Source: Robinsoniella sp. (lineage in GTDB: Bacteria; Bacillota; Clostridia; Lachnospirales; Lachnospiraceae). Taken from it: a stretch of 51,468 nucleotides of DNA. The DNA is taken from positions 1-51,468 of the forward strand of contig JALEVQ010000074.1 of assembly GCA_022788205.1 (NCBI GenBank), written 5' to 3'. Below, piece by piece: positions 33,694 through 42,236 of the stretch (the first letter of the stretch is position 1; each line of letters begins with the position of its first letter). The notes below the pieces were generated by a model, which was given only the letters and a program-made list of their open reading frames with translations, was not told the origin of the DNA and did no database searches. Made by a program: the position numbers and the translations under genes.

Positions 33694-35301
33694 ATGCGTT
33701 TGACTGTTTATCTGTTAGTTGCTGCTATTATTATCATGATTTGTGTGGCCCTGAATAAGGTTTCGAGCAAAATCGGAATCCCTGTTCTTTTGACCTTTAT
33801 TCTGCTTGGAATGGTATTCGGGTCAGATGGCATTTTTAAAATTGAGTTTGACAATTTCGATTTTGCGGAACAAATCTGTTCCATTGCACTGATTTTTATC
33901 ATGTTCTATGGAGGATTCGGAACGAAATGGAGTGAGGCAAAACCGGTCGCTGTTCCGGCAATTTTGCTGTCAACGTTGGGGGTTGTGATGACAGCTGGAC
34001 TCACAGGACTTTTTTGTCATTTCGTTCTCGGAATGCCGTTGCTTGAGAGCTTTCTGATCGGATCTGTGATCAGTTCCACAGATGCAGCCTCTGTCTTTTC
34101 AATTCTCCGATCAAAGCGATTAAATTTAAAATATAGAACTGCTTCTATGCTGGAAGTGGAGAGTGGAAGTAACGACCCGTGCTCCTATATGCTGACAGCG
34201 ATCATGATCTCGATTATGTCAGGGGAGGGTGATGCAAAAAAGATTACTCTGATGGTTTTTGAGCAGTTTGCATGGGCAATCATGGCGGGCATTTTGATTG
34301 CTGTCGCTGCCCTGTGGATTCTGAGGCGTGCACAGTTTGCCGCGGCGGGATTTGATGCGATTTTTGTGATGGCGATTGCTATTTTGTCCTATGCGTTTCC
34401 GGCATATCTGGGCGGAAACGGATATCTGGGAACGTATCTTGTGGGAATGATTCTGGGAAATAATAAGATTAAAAATCAATCTTCCCTCGTTCATTTTTTC
34501 GACGGCATCACGGGACTGATGCAGATGGTCATCTTCTTCTTGCTGGGACTGTTGACATTCCCGTCGAGACTTCCAGGGGTATTCTGGACTGCACTTGCAA
34601 TCGCCTTGTTTTTGACGTTTGTCGCGCGACCGGCTGTTGTGTTTACGATTTTATCTCCGATGAAATGTAAGCTGAATCAGAAATTGCTCGTTTCTTGGGC
34701 AGGATTGAGGGGAGCAGCCTCGATTGTATTTGCGATCATGGCAGTGATTGGTCAAAGTGAGATCGAGAGTGATCTTTTTCATCTGGTATTCTGCATTGTT
34801 CTGTTTTCGATTCTGTTTCAGGGTTCTCTGATTCCGTATATGGCAAAAAAGCTGAATATGATCGACGAGGACACCGATGTCTTTAAGACCTTTAATGACT
34901 ACACGGAGGAAGTTCCGGTCCAGTTTATCAAGGCACCTGTGAGCACGGGACATCCGTGGGTGGGAAAAGAGTTACAGGAAATTTTGCTGCCTCCGGGAAC
35001 ACTGATTGTCCTGATTCAGAGAGGGGAAGAAAAGATAGTTCCAAACGGAAGCACCAGATTAGAGGAAGGAGATATTTTGATCTTAAGTGCGGCAGCACTC
35101 GAAAAAGAGATCAAAGGAATTTCCCTGACAGAGATTTTGGTTCTGCCAGGACATAAGTGGGTCGGGAAGCCGATCTCTGAGGTGGCATCTGACCCGGATA
35201 AGCTGATCATCATGATTCAGAGAAAGGGAGAGATTGTGATCCCTAACGGAAGTACCATTTTGCAGGAAAACGATAAGCTGGTGTTTAACGAGAGCATATA
35301 A
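33694..35301 (+). CDS. K+/H+ antiporter with two RCK-C domains (CPA1 family)
   Basis: A 535-residue protein. Residues 1-385 form a monovalent cation/proton antiporter with about 12 helices, including SSTDAASVFSILR near residue 129 and the ESGSNDPCSYM motif near 152 (the Asp pair region typical of CPA transporters). The cytoplasmic tail carries two TrkA-C (RCK-C) domains (about 395-470 and 470-535), each with a VPNGST/IPNGST loop, as in NhaP2/CvrA-type antiporters. It probably exports K+ or Na+ in exchange for protons. GGAAGG abuts ATG 33694; TTG 33700, six bases away, could be the real start. The 70-bp repeat lies just upstream. Confidence 0.88.
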   Translation: MRLTVYLLVAAIIIMICVALNKVSSKIGIPVLLTFILLGMVFGSDGIFKIEFDNFDFAEQICSIALIFIMFYGGFGTKWSEAKPVAVPAILLSTLGVVMTAGLTGLFCHFVLGMPLLESFLIGSVISSTDAASVFSILRSKRLNLKYRTASMLEVESGSNDPCSYMLTAIMISIMSGEGDAKKITLMVFEQFAWAIMAGILIAVAALWILRRAQFAAAGFDAIFVMAIAILSYAFPAYLGGNGYLGTYLVGMILGNNKIKNQSSLVHFFDGITGLMQMVIFFLLGLLTFPSRLPGVFWTALAIALFLTFVARPAVVFTILSPMKCKLNQKLLVSWAGLRGAASIVFAIMAVIGQSEIESDLFHLVFCIVLFSILFQGSLIPYMAKKLNMIDEDTDVFKTFNDYTEEVPVQFIKAPVSTGHPWVGKELQEILLPPGTLIVLIQRGEEKIVPNGSTRLEEGDILILSAAALEKEIKGISLTEILVLPGHKWVGKPISEVASDPDKLIIMIQRKGEIVIPNGSTILQENDKLVFNESI

Positions 35302-35353
35302 GACAAGCATAGAAAAGCAAAGGGAAGGATTTAAGAAAGAGAAGGATGGAAAG

Positions 35354-36511
35354 ATGGAGAAAAGAACGGTGAAGGAGACCGCAATCGCACCGGTTTATTA
35401 TAAAAAGTTTCAATGTGCAGCATCACGGTGTGAGGACACTTGCTGTCAGGGATGGAACATTGCGATTGATCAGAAGACATGGAAAAAATATCGATCGCTG
35501 GGCAAGCAAGATCGAGCCGGAATACAGAAAGGTCTGGATAAAAGACACCATTCCTTCCGGATTGCCGACAGTGGAAAATGTGTATTTCTAGATGAACAGT
35601 CTCTGTGCAGAGTACAAAAAAAGTTTGGTGAGGAGATGCTCTGCGATACATGCAGGCGTTATCCCAGACACATGGAGGAATATGAAGGGCTTAGGGAATT
35701 TAGTCTCTCGTTGTCGTGCCCTGAGGCTGCAAGAATGATTTTAGAGGACCGTGAAAAACTGAGGTTTGACTGTGTGACGAGAGAGAGGAAGATTCCTGTA
35801 CGAAAACAAAAGCAATCCGTCCGTGAAGAAAAAAAGTTGTTGAGAGAGCTGCTGGCAATCAGAAAGAAAATGTTTCAGATCGCACAGGATCGAGCGCTGG
35901 AGATGGAAGAAAGGATGGGAATGATTCTTCTGGCTGCCTCACATCTTCAAAAAGCTGTGGATCAGGGAGAGAGGAGTCTGGAGGGGACAATAGACTGGAA
36001 TGAGATTCGCAAAGAGCGGCGCAAAATGCACGGAGAGCATCGCTCGCAGGAGGAGCGCTTTCTGTTTATGATGAGCAGCTGTGAGATTTTTTCACAGCTT
36101 GAGCCGATCCAGAAAGAGTGGAAAGAATGGATGGAGGCGCGCTGGAGAGCGCTGTATTGCGATGGAGTGGAAGAATATGCACAGAGACAAAAGGAATGTG
36201 AGACGGAAGATGATGAGATGATCAGTGAAAAGCTGTTTGTGTATTTCCTGTTTGTGTATTTCCTCGGGGGAATCTATGACGGACAGTTTGAGACAAAAGT
36301 AAAATTTGCGATTTTTGGATGGTTCGTGATCCGAGAGTGGGCGATGATGAGAAAAAAGGATAAGGGTGAGATTATGCTTCAAGACTGGGTAGAGTTTGCG
36401 TATCGCTATTCCAGGGAGGTGGAACATTCTGACCAGAATTTAGAGATGCTGGAGACAATTTTTGAGAGACATGAAATGTTTGAGACAGAAAAGATTTTGA
36501 AATTACTATAA
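35354..36511 (+). CDS. FliB-family (flagellin lysine-N-methylase-like) cysteine-rich protein
   Basis: A 385-residue protein. Its N-terminal half is cysteine-rich: FQCAASRCEDTCCQGWNIAID near residue 20, CVFLDEQSLCRVQ near 76, CDTCRRYPR near 97, and SLSCPEAARM near 119. This arrangement is characteristic of FliB proteins, which methylate flagellin lysines in enterobacteria and clostridia and probably hold an iron-sulfur cluster. The C-terminal half is helical and charged. No flagellar genes are visible in the window, so the target may be encoded elsewhere or be another protein. AAGGATGG lies 4-5 bases before the start. Confidence 0.8.
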   Translation: MEKRTVKETAIAPVYYKKFQCAASRCEDTCCQGWNIAIDQKTWKKYRSLGKQDRAGIQKGLDKRHHSFRIADSGKCVFLDEQSLCRVQKKFGEEMLCDTCRRYPRHMEEYEGLREFSLSLSCPEAARMILEDREKLRFDCVTRERKIPVRKQKQSVREEKKLLRELLAIRKKMFQIAQDRALEMEERMGMILLAASHLQKAVDQGERSLEGTIDWNEIRKERRKMHGEHRSQEERFLFMMSSCEIFSQLEPIQKEWKEWMEARWRALYCDGVEEYAQRQKECETEDDEMISEKLFVYFLFVYFLGGIYDGQFETKVKFAIFGWFVIREWAMMRKKDKGEIMLQDWVEFAYRYSREVEHSDQNLEMLETIFERHEMFETEKILKLL

Positions 36512-36689
36512 AAGCCCAGTCTCAGTGGACGGCAGACAGGGCGCTTGCGCACCTGGCTGTCTGGACACTAGAGACGCTAACCCGTATGAGCATAAAAGCC
36601 ACGCGATTGAAAAGAGCGAGGCGATATGCGAATACGAGGTAGGATTGCGAGAGTGCCTCAGGCACGGAGCAATCCGGTGGGCTTTTATG
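36508..36689. repeat. Composite palindromic element containing copy B of the 70-bp repeat
   Basis: The segment is bounded by perfect 10-base inverted repeats ATAAAAGCCC (36508-36517) and GGGCTTTTAT (36679-36688). Inside are a hairpin CAGACAG...CTGTCTG (36533-36563) with a GGCGC/GCGC inner stem, a second CATAAAAGCC (36591-36600), and copy B of the 70-bp repeat (36620-36689). The left end overlaps the stop codon of the FliB-like gene. It looks like a non-coding, MITE- or REP-like mobile palindrome and may also serve as a terminator between convergent genes. Confidence 0.75.
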
Positions 36690-36700
36690 ATTGGTAGTAC

Positions 36701-38113
36701 TTATTTGGCAGGATGTTTGCTGCCAGCAGACAGTTCTTTATATGTCATTACAATTACAATAGCGGAAATAATCGCCGTAAGTACATCGGATACTGGCATA
36801 GAATACAGAACACCGTCCAGCCCAAAAAAGATTGGGAGAATCAATGCAAAACCTACGCCGAATACGATCTCACGCACCATGGAAAGCATGGTAGATGCGA
36901 CTGCCTTTCCGGTCGCCTGCAGGAAGATAAAAGATGCTTTGTTGATGCAGGCAAGCACGATCATACACAGATAGATGCGGAAGGCTTTTACCGCAAAATC
37001 CGTGTAGTATACGCTTTCGTTTGCTGCTCCGAAAATTCCGATGAGTTGCATCGGGAAAAACTCTACGATGACAAAGGATATTGCACCGACAATCGCCTCG
37101 GAAATCAGCAGTTTGCTAAAGAGTTTCTTTACACGCTCTTTGAGACCTGCGCCCATGTTGAACCCGACAATCGGGATACAGCCAGCAGCCATACCGACAA
37201 CGATCGAAATGACAATCTGGAAGAATTTCATGACGATGCCGACAACAGCCATCGGGATCTGTGCGTACTGTTCCTGTCCGAAAATCTCATCCATAGCACC
37301 GTACTTGCGGATCATATTGTTGATAGCCGCCATCGCTGCGACGAGGGAGATCTGTGACAGAAAGCTGCAGATACCGAGTGTGAGCGTCTTGCTGATAATT
37401 CTGCCGCTCAGATGGAAACTGCCCTTTGAGAGCTTTACTGTCTTTGTGTGGCACAGATACCAGATGGATAAAAGTGCAGTGATGATCTGACCGATTACGG
37501 TGGCAATGGCAGCGCCCATCATTCCCCATTTAAACACAAAAATGAAAATAGGATCAAGAATGATATTGGCGACAGCGCCGCCGAGTGTGGAAATCATAGC
37601 AAATTTCGGGCTTCCATCTGCACGGATGACAGGGTTCATAGCCTGACCGAACATATAGAACGGGATACCCAGCGAGATCCAGAAAAAGTATTCCTGAGAG
37701 TGATGAAAGGTTTCGTCATTGACTGTTCCGCCAAACATCGCGATGATCGGATCTCTGAATATCAGATAAATTGCAGTTAAGACAAGACTGGAAATGACTG
37801 CAATTAATATAGAGTTTCCCATGCTGCGTTGGGCATCGCCAGGTTTGCTCTTTCCGAGACTCAAACTCACAAATGCACAGCAGCCGTCACCGATCATGAC
37901 GGCGATAGCGAGGGCGATTACCGTCAATGGGAATACAACCGTGTTGGCGGCATTGCCGTAAGAGCCGAGATAGTCAGCATTCGCGATAAAGATCTGGTCA
38001 ACGATATTGTACAGAGCGCCGACCAGAAGTGAAATAATACAGGGAATGGCATACTTGCTCATGAGCTTGCCGACCTTTTCGGTGGCAAGATACGTTTGAT
38101 TGGTTTCTTCCAT
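36701..38113 (-). CDS. MATE-family multidrug/Na+ efflux transporter
   Basis: A 470-residue membrane protein with 12 predicted helices in two halves. Its start MEETNQTYLATEKVGKLMSKYAIPCIISLLVGALYNIVDQIFI, read in short pieces here, is typical of clostridial MATE exporters: the P-x-I-I-S-x-L-V motif lies near residue 25 and VDQIFIANADYLGS near 38, with the second-half repeat near residue 240. Members extrude drugs, toxins or metabolites in exchange for Na+ or H+. ATG 38113 follows AGGAGGTAATTTC. The leader contains an intrinsic terminator just ahead of the RBS, suggesting inducible attenuation. Confidence 0.93.
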   Translation of the reverse strand: MEETNQTYLATEKVGKLMSKYAIPCIISLLVGALYNIVDQIFIANADYLGSYGNAANTVVFPLTVIALAIAVMIGDGCCAFVSLSLGKSKPGDAQRSMGNSILIAVISSLVLTAIYLIFRDPIIAMFGGTVNDETFHHSQEYFFWISLGIPFYMFGQAMNPVIRADGSPKFAMISTLGGAVANIILDPIFIFVFKWGMMGAAIATVIGQIITALLSIWYLCHTKTVKLSKGSFHLSGRIISKTLTLGICSFLSQISLVAAMAAINNMIRKYGAMDEIFGQEQYAQIPMAVVGIVMKFFQIVISIVVGMAAGCIPIVGFNMGAGLKERVKKLFSKLLISEAIVGAISFVIVEFFPMQLIGIFGAANESVYYTDFAVKAFRIYLCMIVLACINKASFIFLQATGKAVASTMLSMVREIVFGVGFALILPIFFGLDGVLYSMPVSDVLTAIISAIVIVMTYKELSAGSKHPAK

Positions 38114-38137
38114 TTGAAATTACCTCCTAAAAAACGC

Positions 38138-38177
38138 AAAAAAAATAATGCGTAAGCCCAAACTGGACTTACGCATT
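38138..38177 (-). terminator. Leader terminator (attenuator) upstream of the MATE gene
   Basis: On the minus strand AATGCGTAAG-tccagtttggg-CTTACGCATT is a perfect 10-pair stem followed by ATTTTTTTT. It lies between the promoter and the RBS of the MATE gene, so transcription must pass it to express the transporter. Its 5' arm and loop contain TGCGTAAGTCCAGTT, matching 14 of 15 bases of the loop region of the tandem leader hairpins near 25.6 kb. Confidence 0.85.
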
Positions 38178-38195
38178 ACACTGCTCGTTGAAGGA

Positions 38196-38224
38196 ATCAT
38201 AGCATAATTTCGTGTTTTTTTCAA
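38196..38224 (-). promoter_or_regulatory. Promoter of the MATE gene
   Basis: On the minus strand TTGAAA (38219-38224), 17-base spacer, TATGAT (38196-38201). The leader would be only about 75 bases, nearly all of it the terminator hairpin. Confidence 0.7.
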
Positions 38225-38320
38225 GAAGTAAAATGAAATTTTTCGCTGATTTTTTGAAGACTGTGATCTGCAAAAACCATTCGTGTGGCACAGATAAAAC
38301 AAAAAAATGGAAAAAAAAGG

Positions 38321-38349
38321 TGGAAATAGAAAACGCTTTCTGATATAAT
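38321..38349 (+). promoter_or_regulatory. Promoter of the GNAT gene
   Basis: TGGAAA (38321-38326), 17-base spacer, TATAAT (38344-38349). A small hairpin cagcccaa/tttggctg lies in the leader near 38370-38393. Confidence 0.55.
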
Positions 38350-38433
38350 AAACCACAATATATTTTACAGCCCAAGAATATATTTTGGCTGAAAATAAAT
38401 GAGAAAAGCGGAAGAGTGAAACGGAGGAGAACG

Positions 38434-38940
38434 ATGATTTTTCGAGAGGCACAGGAGAGAGATTTAGAGAGCATCATGGCAATTATCCATCAGGCGCAGG
38501 AAGATTTAAAAAATCAGGGAGTTGATCAGTGGCAGAATGGATATCCAAACGAAGAAATTGTGCTTGGAGATATCAATCGAAAAGAAAACTATGTGTTGGA
38601 AGATGGCGGAGAGATCGCTGCGACCGTCATGTTTTCTTTTGCAGGAGAACCTTCTTACGAAAAAATTTATGAAGGGGAATGGAAAAGTGATCAGCCCTAC
38701 GCAGTGATCCATCGGATCGCGGTGGATCGCAGCAGGAAGCATGCGGGAGCAGCGACAAAAATGCTGGATGAGATTATACGCATCTGCAGGCAGAGAGATA
38801 TTTCCTCCATCCGTATCGATACTCATCGGGATAACAAAGCGATGCAAGGATGGATTATCAAAAATCAGTTTGACTATTGCGGTACTATTTATTTGAAGTC
38901 AAGTGGAGCACAGAGATATGCATACGAGCGCAGGCTGTAA
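38434..38940 (+). CDS. GNAT-family N-acetyltransferase
   Basis: A 168-residue acetyltransferase. The N-terminus MIFREAQERDLESIMAIIHQ is a standard GNAT start. The acetyl-CoA site is VIHRIAVDRSRKHAGAATKM near residue 91, and RIDTHRDNKAMQGWIIKNQFDYCG follows, the typical beta5-alpha4 region. The substrate is unknown. The start at 38434 follows GGAGG; an upstream in-frame ATG overlaps the RBS. The stop codon is part of the terminator. Confidence 0.88.
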   Translation: MIFREAQERDLESIMAIIHQAQEDLKNQGVDQWQNGYPNEEIVLGDINRKENYVLEDGGEIAATVMFSFAGEPSYEKIYEGEWKSDQPYAVIHRIAVDRSRKHAGAATKMLDEIIRICRQRDISSIRIDTHRDNKAMQGWIIKNQFDYCGTIYLKSSGAQRYAYERRL

Positions 38941-38956
38941 TACAGCCTGTTTTTTT
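38931..38956 (+). terminator. Terminator overlapping the GNAT stop codon
   Basis: CAGGCTG-taata-CAGCCTG followed by TTTTTTT. The TAA at 38938-38940 lies in the loop. Confidence 0.9.
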
Positions 38957-39036
38957 GTGCGTCCATCGACTGAGGAAGGGAGCGTTTAAAGGTTCGGGAG
39001 AGCGGTCAGGGCGAAGATGATACTAGAAGGTTTACG

Positions 39037-39493
39037 ATGAAGAAGGGAAGTGAAAAAATCATGGAATATGATTTGAAAATTTATACGGACAACATCGAGC
39101 CAGCAGCATCTGCGCAGATTTATGCGCTGATTGCACAGCCGCCATTTTATGGGGCAAAGGTGCGTATCATGCCGGATGTCCATTTTGGCAAAGGATGTGT
39201 GGTGGGATTTACCAGCACGATGACGACGATGGCGATCCCAAATGTGATCGGTGTAGATATCGGATGTGGAATGCTGACGGCAGAATTGGGAAAACTAGAG
39301 ATGGATGAAGAGCGCCTTAGGGCGATGGACAGCTATATTAAAGAAAATGTCCCATCGGGCTCATCCGTCTATAGAGAGGCGCAGAAGGGCGCGGAAGAGC
39401 TTGTAAAGAAGCTGCACTGTTATAAGGAATTGAGAGATGTGAAGGTACTGTTTGCTTCTCTGGGCAGTCTCGGGGGAGGAAATCATTTCATCG
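39037..39493 (+). CDS. rtcB: RNA-splicing ligase RtcB, exon 1
   Basis: The first 152 codons of RtcB, the GTP-dependent ligase that joins RNA 3'-phosphate or 2',3'-cyclic phosphate ends to 5'-OH ends. Visible motifs: IYTDNIE, RIMPDVHFGKGCVVGFTS near residue 46, NVIGVDIGCGM near 68 (metal-binding Asp and Cys), and SLGSLGGGNHFI at the end, whose His is a metal ligand. The coding sequence is interrupted after atc-g at 39493. In the unspliced RNA translation continues into the intron and stops at TAA 39508-39510, giving a dead fragment. AGAAGG lies 6 bases before ATG 39037; ATG 39061 is an alternative start. The frame resumes exactly at 41361. Confidence 0.92.
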
Positions 39494-40136
39494 GTGCGAC
39501 ACGTTCCTAATTGAAAAGATTAGGCACTAAACTTAGAACGTGAAAAGTTCTGAATTAGGAGAACTGATATTTCAATGAGTAGAATGATGGAGTAACGTCC
39601 TGAAATGCTCTCCCTAATACTCCGAATGGCAAATAGTGAATAGAAACGAAATGTCATAAGCTCGGTGAAGTCGGCTGAGAACTGCCCTAACAGGATAAGC
39701 TGAGGAAATTCGACCAGAGGTGGTTGATGCAGTCTATAGGTCGGGGGTCTATAAAATACTCATGGTGAGAATGTTATTATAACTGACGAACTTTCGAATG
39801 TACGGGTCTAAAAGTGGAATATGTAGAAATGCATATAACTCAAATAGAGTTGTGTATGTGGTTGAGTAAGATTCGATGATATGAAAAACCATACTATATT
39901 ATAGGTATAGTCAAGTACATAGGCTTATAGAAAGCACCTAAAAGTATATGAACAGATAGAAATATTGGAACGTGGTAAGCTGTGAATGTGGAGATTTCTA
40001 TTAATCTTTGAAGCATTGATAAGGAAAGCATATGTATAACTTATCTTAATCACAGTGAAAGTGATGGCACAGTACCTCTGAAACCGTAATAACAAGCGGT
40101 GGAGGGATAGCCATTAGTCGTTAATCATCAAACTAA

Positions 40137-41237
40137 CGTCCTTTGGGCATTCCTTGTATTATAGACAGATGAATTCAACAGTGTATTTTGCAGGTGTTAG
40201 AACTTATTTGTGAAGCCAAATTCTATGAAAGAAGCAATGGCTTTAGACCAAATAGAAGCGCAGAAAACGCAATAGCACAGGTATACAAAATGATACATCA
40301 ACAGAATTTGCATTACATCGTATCAGTTAATATTGAAGGTTTCTTCGATAATGTAAATCATAAAAAGCTAATGCAACAATTATGGAGCATTGGAATTAGA
40401 GATAAGAAAGTTCTTTCAATTATTAAAGCTATCCTGAAGGCTCCAATCTATATGCCTGATGGTACAAATGCTATCCAGATAAAGGAACTCCACAAGGCGG
40501 AATATTATCTCCACTGTTAGCAAATGTAGTTCTTAATGAACTCGATTGGTGGATTGCTTCTCAATGGGAAACAATGCCGACAGAACATAGTTATGTAGGC
40601 AAAGTGAACAAAAACGGAACGATAGACACTGGTCATAAATATAGGGCATTAAGAAATACAAATCTTAAAGAAGTCTACATAGTGAGATATACGGATGACT
40701 TTATTATAGCTTGCAGAGATTTTGAAGATGCAAGAAATATCAAGATTGCAACCGAAATGTATGAAAAACTGCGTGAGTTAATTAAAGAAATCCAAAACTG
40801 TTCAGATTCCAAATCTGAATACCAGCTAATAACAAGATACAATGTAGCAATCATGGGTTATCACAATTACTACAAGATAGCTACAGATGTGAATTTGGAT
40901 ATGGCTGCATTGGGATGGAAAATAGATAGAATCCTGACCAACAGATTAAAGGATAGAATTTCACGAAAAGGCAATATCACTGAAAAATATATTGATAGGA
41001 AAGTGGATTTTACTAATGTGCTTACTATGATGAAAATAGCTGGCAATGCTGAATCAGTGGAATTTGCAGATAATAGAATTTCTAAATACTATGCGCAAAA
41101 CGGAAGATGTGCACATACTAATTCATGCTACAGATTTGGAAACAATAAATAAATATATTCAGAGGTTTAACCTCGATAGGAAACAATTAGCTAAGCTGAA
41201 TAAATTCAGAAAGTTAGCAAACAGAGATATTATTTAA
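40137..41237 (+). pseudogene. Decayed intron-encoded protein (reverse transcriptase/maturase/HNH)
   Basis: Remnants of a group II intron reverse transcriptase in three pieces. From 40137: RPLGIPCIIDR, an in-frame TGA at 40170, then IQQCILQVLELICEAKF and NGFRPNRS. Near 40468 the frame changes to YPDKGTPQGGILSPLLANV, followed by the catalytic RYTDDF near 40685. About 70 residues normally following the active site are missing: ATEMYEKL runs straight into RELIKEIQN. Near 41110 a second deletion joins KYYAQNG to DVHILIHATDL in another frame, removing the core of the HNH endonuclease. The region before 40137, encoding the RT N-terminus, is also gone. No functional maturase can be made from this copy. 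Confidence 0.88.
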
Positions 41238-41276
41238 GGATATGTTGAAATAGTTAATGATGATATAAACGATGGA

Positions 41277-41360
41277 ACGCCGTATGAGCGGGAAACCCTC
41301 ACGTACGGTGTGAAGCGGGGGAAAACTTGGAGATTATATCAAAAAGTTACCTATCGCTAT
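41277..41360 (+). ncRNA. Group II intron domains V and VI
   Basis: Domain V folds as a hairpin with ACGCCGU pairing to ACGGUGU (one wobble) and a GAAA-type loop around ggGAAAcc, and contains a CGC catalytic triad candidate. Domain VI follows with an A near eight bases from the 3' end that could act as branch point. The ribozyme core therefore looks preserved although the encoded protein is not. Confidence 0.85.
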
Positions 41361-42130
41361 AGATGGACAGAGATGAAGATGGAAATGCTTACCTGATCAT
41401 CCATTCAGGTTCCAGAAGTCTGGGACTCCAGGTGGCGCACATCTATCAGAACCGTGCAGTGGCATACTGCAAAAACAAGGGAAAAGAAGAAAAAGAACGT
41501 GTGAGCGCAGAGCTGAAAAACAGTGGCAGACAAGGGGAGATTCCGGATGCGCTGGTACAGATTTCGGCAAAATATGCGAAGTGGACGAAGACACCGGCGG
41601 ATATGTGTTTCCTTGAGGGAGAGGCTCTGGAAGACTATCTCCATGATGTCCGTATCTGCCAGGAGTTCGCTTCGATGAGCCGCAGAATTATGGCAGATAA
41701 AATCTGTAAATTTCTCGGCATTTTCGGATACTCTGCGTTTGAGACGGTCCACAACTTTATTGATGACGAAAATGTGATCCGCAAAGGCGCAATCCCGGCG
41801 AAAAAAGGGCAGAGAGTTCTGATTCCGATGAATATGAGAGACGGCTGCATTCTGGGAGTGGGCAAAGGAAATCCAGACTGGAATAACAGTGCACCTCACG
41901 GCGCAGGAAGACTGCTGACGAGAGGCGAGGCAAAGGAGCTGATCTCTGTGAAAGAATTCCAGGAGGCGATGAAGGGAATTTTCACGACGACGGCAAATGC
42001 CTCTACGATCGATGAAAGCCCCATGGCGTATAAGCCGATGGATGAAATTCTGCACCATATCGGTCCGGCGATCGAGATTGAGAAGATCATAAAGCCGATC
42101 TATAACTTTAAAGCGGCGAACAATCGCTAG
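41361..42130 (+). CDS. rtcB: RNA-splicing ligase RtcB, exon 2
   Basis: The remaining 256 codons of RtcB, fully open after intron removal. It begins E-MDRDEDGNAYLIIHSGSRSLG, with the metal-binding His of HSGSR. FETVHNFID near 41750 supplies another ligand His. APHGAGRLLTR near 41892 contains the histidine that is guanylylated during ligation. The spliced protein would be 408 residues, normal for the family. In the unspliced DNA an ATG at 41363 opens this frame but has no RBS, and a product from it would lack the N-terminal metal site. All recognised catalytic residues are intact across the two exons, implying selection for a working spliced enzyme. Confidence 0.93.
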
Positions 42131-42236
42131 AGTGGCAGAACAATAAAAAGATACGGGATGCAGTGTGGCAGTACCCTTGCAGAAATCAGACGGTGAACAG
42201 AAGAAAATTTTGACTGGGAGAAAGAGAGGGAAAGCA

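Larger units (their letters stand above)
39494..41360 (+). mobile_element. Group II intron interrupting rtcB
   Basis: A 1,867-bp group II intron. The 5' end is GTGCGAC, matching the GUGYG consensus, and the 3' end is ACCTATCGCTAT, obeying the terminal A-Y rule. Domain V is intact near 41277-41311 and domain VI follows. The candidate EBS1, CGATGA (39874-39879), is an exact complement of the last six exon bases TCATCG (39488-39493). The boundaries were fixed by protein logic: joining 39493 to 41361 turns g+ag into GAG and restores NHFI-E-MDRDEDGN, the conserved RtcB sequence. The 600 bases before the reverse transcriptase remnant hold the domain I-IV ribozyme sequence. Confidence 0.92.

Noticed and set aside
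36713-37490. Plus-strand frames of 149-214 codons
   Set aside because: Antisense to the MATE transporter gene, with no RBS.
41363-42130. rtcB exon 2 as an independent short gene from ATG 41363
   Set aside because: No RBS, the ATG corresponds to an internal residue of RtcB, and the frame joins exactly to exon 1 after intron removal.
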